Origin: Staphylotrichum longicolle
Lineage: Eukaryota; Ascomycota; Sordariomycetes; Sordariales; Chaetomiaceae
NCBI GenBank assembly: GCA_019096155.1
Contig: JAHCVI010000003.1
Coordinates: 806,001 to 870,000, forward strand
Reading direction: 5' to 3'
Length of the DNA stretch: 64,000 nt
Under the pieces are notes generated by a model. That model ran no database searches. It saw nothing but the letters and a program-made list of their open reading frames with translations, and was not told the origin of the DNA. The position numbers were made by a program, and so were the translations under genes. Each line of letters starts with the position of its first letter. Position 1 is the first letter of the stretch. Below are positions 57,580 to 64,000 of the stretch, in pieces.

Positions 57580-59458
57580 TTACACCATAGTCGCGGAATC
57601 CTTGGGCACGACGCCGCCGCCGCCAAGAACCTTCTCATCCCTCTGACTCCCGCCGCTCTCATTGTCCGACACAACGCGGAGGTCGTCGCCCTCGTACCCC
57701 ACCTCCATCCACGTGTCGCTCGTGGCCGGCACGGGGGACACCTTGCAGAGACCCCAGTACAGCCCCGCCGCCACGATGAACCCGCAGAAGAAGTTGAGGT
57801 TGTACAGGTACGTCGCGCCGATCGGGACCTCGGTGCCCACCGCACCAGCGAACCCGACTACGTTGATCAGGATGCCGCCGATGTAGGCGGCGTACGCGCG
57901 CCAGTGGACGCCGTACGTGAAGTAGTACGGGCCGATGGACCGCGCGTCGTACAGCTCCTTCACCTCGAGATAGCCGCGGCGGACGAAGTAGTAGTCGGCG
58001 ACCATGACGCCAGCGATGGAGGACAGGAACACGCTGTACGCCGACAGGTACGTCGTGAACTGGTTGCTGGAGGTGAGGAGGTTGTACGGGCACATGGCGA
58101 GGCCGACGGCGGCGCAGATGTAGCCGCCGCGGCGGATGCTCAGCCAGCGCGGGAGGAGCGCCGTCATGTCGGTGCCGGCCGAGACCGAGTTGGCGGCGAT
58201 GTTGGTGCCGAGCTGGGCGAGGGCGAAGGCGGCCGCGATGACAAAGACGCCGAAACGCTGCGCCGAGCCGCCGTCGTCGATGAACCGCTCGAGCAGGGCG
58301 AGCGGGTCCCAGATGGGCTCGCCTCCGTAGATGACCGACGACGAGGAGGAGACGATGATGCCGATGAACGAGGTCACGGCGAAACCGACGGGGATGGTAA
58401 ACAGCTGCGACCACAACGCATCGCGGGGCTTGATGGCAAAGCGGGAAAAGTCGGGGTCGTTGACAATGAGCGTCGCAAAGTTGGCAATGGAGCTCATGAT
58501 GCCCTTGACCACTTCCCAAGCAAGCTCGGAGCCGTGCTTGGTCGCTGGCTGTCTGATGATCGGGCCGAAACCACCGGCGCGGACCACGGCCCAAATCAGG
58601 AAGGCAATGCCAGCAACCGGCACGAAATACGCCTTGACTGTGAAGAGGTGACGGATCTTGTGCACGGGGAACCAGATGGCCGGCAGCGAACAGAGCCAGA
58701 AGATGAAGAACGAGGCATAGTCGGCCGTTGTCGTACCGGAGTTCTCCGAGAACGTGTTGGGGATTGTCTCACGATCCTGGGTCGAACGTCAGACGCTGGT
58801 GGTCAGAAAAAAATGGCAACGTTGAGTACTCACCCAGCTCTTCCAGATGGCTCGGATCATGATGTACACGCAATGCCCTCCAATGTAGGCTTGCACGCCA
58901 TACCAGACGCACGCTACAGACGATGTCAGTCACGAAGCAACTCCCATACACGCATGGATTCCGACGCACCCATGGCAGCTCGGTTAAAGACGGGCCACAG
59001 GCTTCCCCAGATGCCAAACGACGACCGACTGACGACGGGAAAACCGATGTGGTAGGTCGCGCCGATCCGACCCGTCAGGCAGATGAAGCAGCCCGAGATG
59101 GCGTAGCCGATCCAGACGCAGAGCCACGACTGCCACCACGACAAGCCGCCGACGATCATGGAAGACGAGATCATCCATGTGTTGATGTTGAACGAGTCGG
59201 CGACCCAGAAGGCGACAAAGTTCCAGGGGCCCCATTGGCGGCGCTCGGGCTCGACAGGCTTCAGATCGTGGTTCGTCAACTGAGCAGAGCTGCAGGTCAG
59301 CAGCTGGAATCGGGGACGACGTGGTATGCCAACACTGTGGCCCGCCACGACGTTCAGGCAAGGTTTCGCACCATCATCTGGGCGTTGGTCAGGCCCGGCT
59401 CGGTGTCGACGGCCAGCTTGCCGGCCAGGCGCTTAAAGGTACTCGTTTTCTCCGCCAT
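57580..59458 (-). CDS. NCS1-family nucleobase permease (uracil/uridine/allantoin type)
   Basis: Four exons (59372-59458, 58970-59279, 58834-58913, 57580-58776) give 557 residues with about 12 membrane segments. Signatures: LTNHDLKPVEPERRQWGPWN after the first splice, FWVADSFNINTWMISSSMI, then FPVVSRSSFGIWGSLWPVFN, and LGTNIAANSVSAGTDMTALL, the conserved NCS1 motif in the second half. The family co-transports uracil, uridine, allantoin or thiamine with protons (Na+ in some bacteria) at the plasma membrane. The fungal Fur branch (uracil/allantoin/uric acid) fits best, but specificity is not certain from motifs alone. The cytosolic tails are short and charged, and the C-terminus ends Gly-rich then KDSATMV. 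The start at 59458 is the first ATG, giving MAEKTSTFKRLAGKLAVDTE. All frames are clean. Confidence 0.92.
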
Positions 59459-61384
59459 GATTGGTGTTGAAGCGGCGAGGTCAGGCGAGGGTGTTGAAGG
59501 AGGAGAGGAATTGGCGAGATTGGGCGGTTCCGTGCTTTGGAGATCCTCTGCCAGTGCTCCTTAGGGAGGACGAAAGGGTGGGAGCCTGCCCTGCAAGATG
59601 ACGCACGGCGCACGTGGGAAACAACTTGCGAGGGGGCGAGGAAAAAGTGGTCGCCCGTAAGGCGGTTGCGGCGCGTTCAAAAATCTTTTGGCGGATGGAT
59701 CAAGGTGGTGGAACTTGGGACCGTCTGGATGGAGAGTTTATGAGACGAACGGCCCCCGGTCTAGAACGGCGGTTTTCGGGCGAGGGTCCTGGGGCAACTT
59801 TTTGTCGGGAAAGGGTCTGATGCCGGTACTGATAAAGGCCGGTGGGACCGATGGATCTGAGGTGCACGTCGTGCAGCCGGGCAGGGCCTGCTGATATCCG
59901 CAACTTGATGCCGCCGAATGCGCGGAACAGTATACCAGTTGCGGGATGAGCTGGGCATGAACTGGGCATGCTGCTCCGGCCGACCTGCAAGCCGAATCCC
60001 AGTTTTGGGAGCTTGTGCCTTTTTGCCACCCAAGGGTGGCCCCTTGAATACGGCCATTTTAGCTCCCTTCCACCTCTCCGACCGGGACTGTGTCGGCGTT
60101 GAAGACGTACTGCGGCGTCGTCCGATCGGATCCAGGAGGAGGCTTATCGGGCGCCCCTCCCTCTCCGTGTGCAGTTTGCCCCGAACACCCGACCTCAGCA
60201 GACCGCCAGGTGCAGCGCAGCACATCGCATCGCATCGCATATCTTTCCCCCACGCACGCATCGTGCCAGGAAAGGCATCCTGGCATGCACCGCATTCCAA
60301 TCACATTGCGGAGGGTGGCATCCAAGTCTGGGGCAGAGGCGCGCAGCAGGGGTCGCGTCCGGTTCGGGGCATGTTCGTGTCCAACATGTGCCGTTGGGAA
60401 ATCGAGAAAACAGTGTTGCGTTGGGAACGTCTTGGCTGATGTGGAGGGTGGGCCAGGTGCCGGGTACGCGGCTTGGCTGAGGTCTCGCCCAAAAAGTTTA
60501 TTGGACAATTGTGGGACAGGGCTTGTCTTCGCCTTATCGTGGCTTGCCCTGATGGTGGATGTGGGCAGTTAGGGCGCACGCGGCCTGCTGCTGAAAAAGC
60601 TTAACGGCAACTTATCAGGGCCTTGCTGCTTGCGATACCGCCTGCCGGATAAGCTATCAGCCCACCCCAACCCCACCGCCTCGGTGATACCCCACATGCT
60701 AACCCCACTGTTGCCTTGGACCCCACAAGCACCTCGAAACTCTTACTCGATCTCATCGAGTCAACCTTTGGAGTTTGGATAACGCGTTTCTGACTGAAAC
60801 TTCCAGTGATCCGTGCCAGTCCGATTCCAATTGCCGGTAGCGCAGAGCTAAGACAACACCGAACACAGACGGACGGACGATTCCGGAACAGAAGAATCGG
60901 AAAGCGAAGGCGCTACATGTGGACTCGGGATCCGGGGACAGCAGCATGCAAGTCATTCGACTGCCCAGACAAAAATACGACAAACCTCCATTGATGGGGT
61001 GCTCTGTGCGGAGAGCCCAGCTCATAACGGCTGCACTCGGGATTTCACCTTTGTCAATGGCGGCGTGGCCGTTTTCCCCTCTGCCGTCAACTCCAGCTTT
61101 CCCATCTGACAGTTCTGACTGAACCGCGGCATCCACTAGTTCGTACCTGAACTTGGTTCTGGCGATTTACCAGGGGGGTATACCTTCACTGACCGCCTCG
61201 GGGGATCATGCCTCCGAATTCAATAACTTAGTCTCGGCACGATGCCGAGGCTGCAGCAGCCCTACTTTGCCCCAATCATATCACCAAGATGGGACCCAAG
61301 AATGGAGTCGATGTTTGAAGCTAACACAATTCAAAGGCCAAGGCTTGAACATGCTCGCGTCCAACCTTCTCACACTCGAAATGC
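59459..61384. other. gene-free 1.9-kb region
   Basis: 5' flank of the permease and downstream of the HET relic. Overlapping open frames of 60-180 codons on both strands lack domains. A short GCATC repeat lies near 60222-60240. No gene was recognised. Confidence 0.5.
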
Positions 61385-63560
61385 TCACCCGTGGACGTAG
61401 CAGCCGCCTACAAGTCGATAGATGTTCTCGTTGTGAGCTCGGAGCACACAAGGCACTCTCCCGCCACTTAGCAGGCACAGCAGGTCGCCCAACGGACGGA
61501 CTGCAACCCCAGTCTTAAGAACCCACCCTTGGTGACCACAAGCGCCCGTGATGTAGCATTCCTTAGGACCGCGGTGCCGTATCGGTCCATCTCCTCCTCC
61601 ATCCCCTCTTTGAGCGGACATTGAGACAACGTGCCGAGGCCGGATGGCTCGGTGAAGTCGCTGTACGCCTTGGCTCAGCCGAAGCGCTTAGCCTGGGCGG
61701 TGGACGGACATGAGGTTTGACCCCTGCTCTCGGAGCCCAAGAGTCGCCACGACGTGCCAAAAGGATTCGGGCTTGCCTCCGGGCTGCCGCCGGTACGGGT
61801 CAGGTACGCACCCGAGAGCGAGGTCCTCCCACTCCGCGAGCAGCTTCGTCACCTGCTTCCGCCGGTATTCCAAGGCACAGGGACATCGGGTCTCTCTCGC
61901 AATGGCGCCTAAGATAGGCGCGACGTCAACCACGCCGATGCGGTCAGCGACGATACCCGGGAGGCAAATGCGTCTCCCGTCTTCCGAAAGTGCCAGGTCC
62001 GCCCTGTAAACCTGGCGCGTCTCTTGTCCGTATTCGGTATGGCCCTGGAACAGGCTGTTGATGAGCCAACCGGCCTGTATCGGCGCCGCGTCGGACATCC
62101 ACTTTCCGTACGCTCGGGGCCAGCGGAACAGAAGGAGTGGGAATGGCAGAATCCACAACAGCATCGCGCCGCCCAGTCGAGGGATGGGGTTGGCGACTAG
62201 TCGTAGTGTTTCCGATTCCGTCTTCAGTGGTCTGAGAGCAGCAGAGAAGACTCCCCCTAATGCTGGAGATTGAAAAAAAACAAGACGGATAGGAGAAGTG
62301 ACGTAGACTCACTCCGCTCCCACAGCCTCGGGACTAAGCGTTGACCAGGTCAGCGGTCCGTCATCCGCGCGGTAACCCTGCATCGGAGTGTCCAACTCGT
62401 CCCCTGACACACTCGAGAAGTCCGGGATCCAAGAAGAAAGGCTGTACAGGGCCTCAGTTGTTTCCAGGTAGTGGAAATCGCAGGACATCCAGGCTTGTTT
62501 TGATTGTTCATCATCTAGACCGCCGTCTCGGCGAATATCTTACAGTTCCCCCGCTCGGCCGCGGCGCGATCCGCGTTCGCCTCGGGATAGGCGACCCTCA
62601 CCGAGCCCTGATCCTGCTTCCCACGCGATGCCGGGCAGGGCAAACACCCTGTCCCTGCGCAGCATCGAGCGGAACCGCTGCGGATGGTACACCAACCGGC
62701 ACACCCTCATCTCGGGCATCTGTCAGCCCTTCTCCAACGGTGGCCCGTCCTAGGCCGACCGCGGCGGAAAGGAGCACGTCCTCGAGCCACATGGCCCCGT
62801 GGCCGGCGTCGACGGTCGCCCGCTGACCCCACAGGCGGAGCAGGGCCGCGGAAGGGATACCCCAGGGGTATGAGCGCGACGTGTTTGCCTTGGTGTGTGG
62901 CGACGATGGCGGCGCGCCTGAAGTGCCGAGCCACGGCGCCATCGTCGGCCAAGAACGCTACGGAACGCGAAACGCCGCCGGGTCAGCTTCGCGCGCGCCG
63001 CACTTCGTCGTTGCCTGCCGGGACAGGAAAATCTCCAACGCTACCCAGATGCGATGTAGACTTTATCAGCGCCGTGGACGTGCGCCGTCGCGCGGTCCGG
63101 CCTCGAGGCCGCTCTTTGCCCGGTCGTGGTGGGAGCGCATCGTCGCTGGCGTCGGCGCTCGGGCCGAGCCAGGATGAGGGTTGTCACACCACCTGGTCGT
63201 CGGTGCCGGTCATCGAGCCCGCCTGGTTAGTCTTCTCGTCCGGGTCGCCCTGGTTGATGCAGATCTGGTCGATCCACAGCGGCAGGGCGTGCTCTTCGTC
63301 TCATAGGTTCGTCAGGGCGGGATGGAGCTTGTCTGCCACGCTAAACGGCTGATCGTTGACGAAAATAGTGCAATGCCCTGCCAACGGTCGTCGGTAGGGC
63401 TCGCGGAGGAAGCCTTAAAGGCCGGGGAGCTCGACAGGGAGCGGGCTGTGCTTTATGGCTCTCCCTCTGTGTACGAGAGGGCGTAGAACCGGGGGTTTAC
63501 GTCCGACAAGACCACATCGAGGTCGCAGCGCAGGTCGTCGGATGGAGTGCCATGACGTAT
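61385..63560 (-). pseudogene. HET-domain gene relic (HET 4)
   Basis: Fragments of one HET protein appear in the correct order but in several frames. From the 5' side: RFYALSYTEGEP (motif 1 with Trp lost) followed by a stop; FVNDQPFSVADKLH; a TGA where Arg is expected; ALPLWIDQICINQGDPDEKT (motif 2); LRRDRVFALPGIA; CDFHYLETTEALYSLSSWIP and QGYRADDGPLTWSTLSPEAV; VYRADLALSEDGRRICLPGI with RKQVTKLLAEWEDLAL; then GTAVLRNATSRALVVTKGGF and, one frame away, LRAHNENIYRLVGGCYVHG at the normal C-terminus. At least two stops and several shifts interrupt it, so it cannot make a full HET protein. An intron-like junction lies near 62260-62310. The upstream end is approximate. Confidence 0.75.
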
Positions 63561-64000
63561 TGACAACAGCCGGATTTAACCTTTCTTTCTTCTCGTCAAG
63601 CGGAAAACAAAGTATGGATTTTGGGCGCTGTACTGGGGATCTCTTTGGCAAGGAGAGAACCCGTGGTATTTTGAGGGTCTCTTTTTCTTCAGAGTGCGTC
63701 GCATGATACGGTGCGGAGAGGAGAACGTAAGATCCCGCTGATACTGATGCACAGAATGCTGATTGCCTCCGGAGCACGCTATCCTACTCGCTGTTGAATG
63801 AGGACTGTAAGTTGTCTTTGGCGTCAGATCGCTCCGGCCGCTGCTCCTCGCCAGTAGTTGAGTCGAAGTAAAAGTTGGATTTCAGGGGCACAACCCAATG
63901 GCAACCTTTGCCTCATTAGCCTGGCTTCCGAGGCATTATTGCATGGGTTGCTTCTCGAGGGCGCAAAACCCTATTCCATCATGCGTTGTCTGAAGCAACA
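63561..64000. other. window end, no gene recognised
   Basis: It may contain the 5' end or promoter of the HET relic. No domain, RNA gene or repeat was seen. Confidence 0.4.

Noticed and set aside
1..64000. CRISPR array, prophage, integron, operon or bacterial features
   Set aside because: The window is eukaryotic, with introns throughout. No regularly spaced direct repeats, Shine-Dalgarno-linked gene strings or phage genes were seen.
1..64000. Transposable element coding genes
   Set aside because: No reverse transcriptase, integrase or DDE transposase motif was recognised in any frame, and no long terminal or inverted repeats were noticed by eye.

Overview
This window is nuclear DNA of a filamentous ascomycete, most likely a Sordariomycete. 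The reasons are short (about 45-120 bp) spliceosomal introns with GTRNGT donors and CTAAC/CTGAC-like branch sites, long intergenic regions, GC-rich exons, and families typical of such fungi: HET-domain proteins, a fungal SUN protein, a sulfate permease with a STAS domain, Ctf18, Dbp4 and an NCS1 permease. Exon coordinates were worked out by hand from splice signals and reading-frame phase. For the clean genes the summed exon lengths divide exactly by three.

Layout. 0-17 kb is mostly conserved: the 3' part of a RING-containing SNF2 ATPase (+), a short-chain dehydrogenase (+), a bHLH transcription factor (-), a 3-kb gene-free stretch, a sulfate permease (+) and the Ctf18 clamp-loader subunit (-). 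From 17 to 46 kb the character changes to accessory, allorecognition-like content. It holds a divergent pair of HET-domain genes, a roughly 1850-residue ankyrin-repeat/coiled-coil protein (-), a decayed protein kinase (-), a small Gly-rich membrane-like protein (+), a third HET gene (+), an amidase (-), an 829-residue single-exon orphan (+), a decayed zinc-finger-like gene (-) and a decayed gene resembling fungal HeLo-type/DUF7580 proteins (+). From 47 to 59.5 kb conserved genes return: quinone oxidoreductase (+), UDP-glucose 4-epimerase (-), SUN-domain protein (+), DEAD-box helicase Dbp4 (-) and an NCS1 nucleobase permease (-). After a 1.9-kb gene-free stretch, a fourth, clearly broken HET gene lies at about 61.4-63.6 kb (-).

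How the genes relate. Conserved genes serve DNA repair/replication (SNF2-RING, Ctf18), sulfate and nucleobase uptake, galactose metabolism, ribosome biogenesis (Dbp4) and the nuclear envelope (SUN). The accessory genes belong to families tied in fungi to non-self recognition and programmed cell death (HET, ankyrin, HeLo-like). They sit side by side in intact and broken form, as expected of a birth-and-death island. A second theme is damage. Many genes need one or more single-base insertions to read through, mostly in G/C homopolymers, and even the housekeeping quinone oxidoreductase needs three indels. Some of this damage is therefore probably assembly error. Separately, stop codons in three relics are all TAG or TAA where CAG or CAA is plausible, the direction expected from repeat-induced point mutation. 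No tRNA, rRNA, CRISPR array, transposase or telomeric repeat was recognised.
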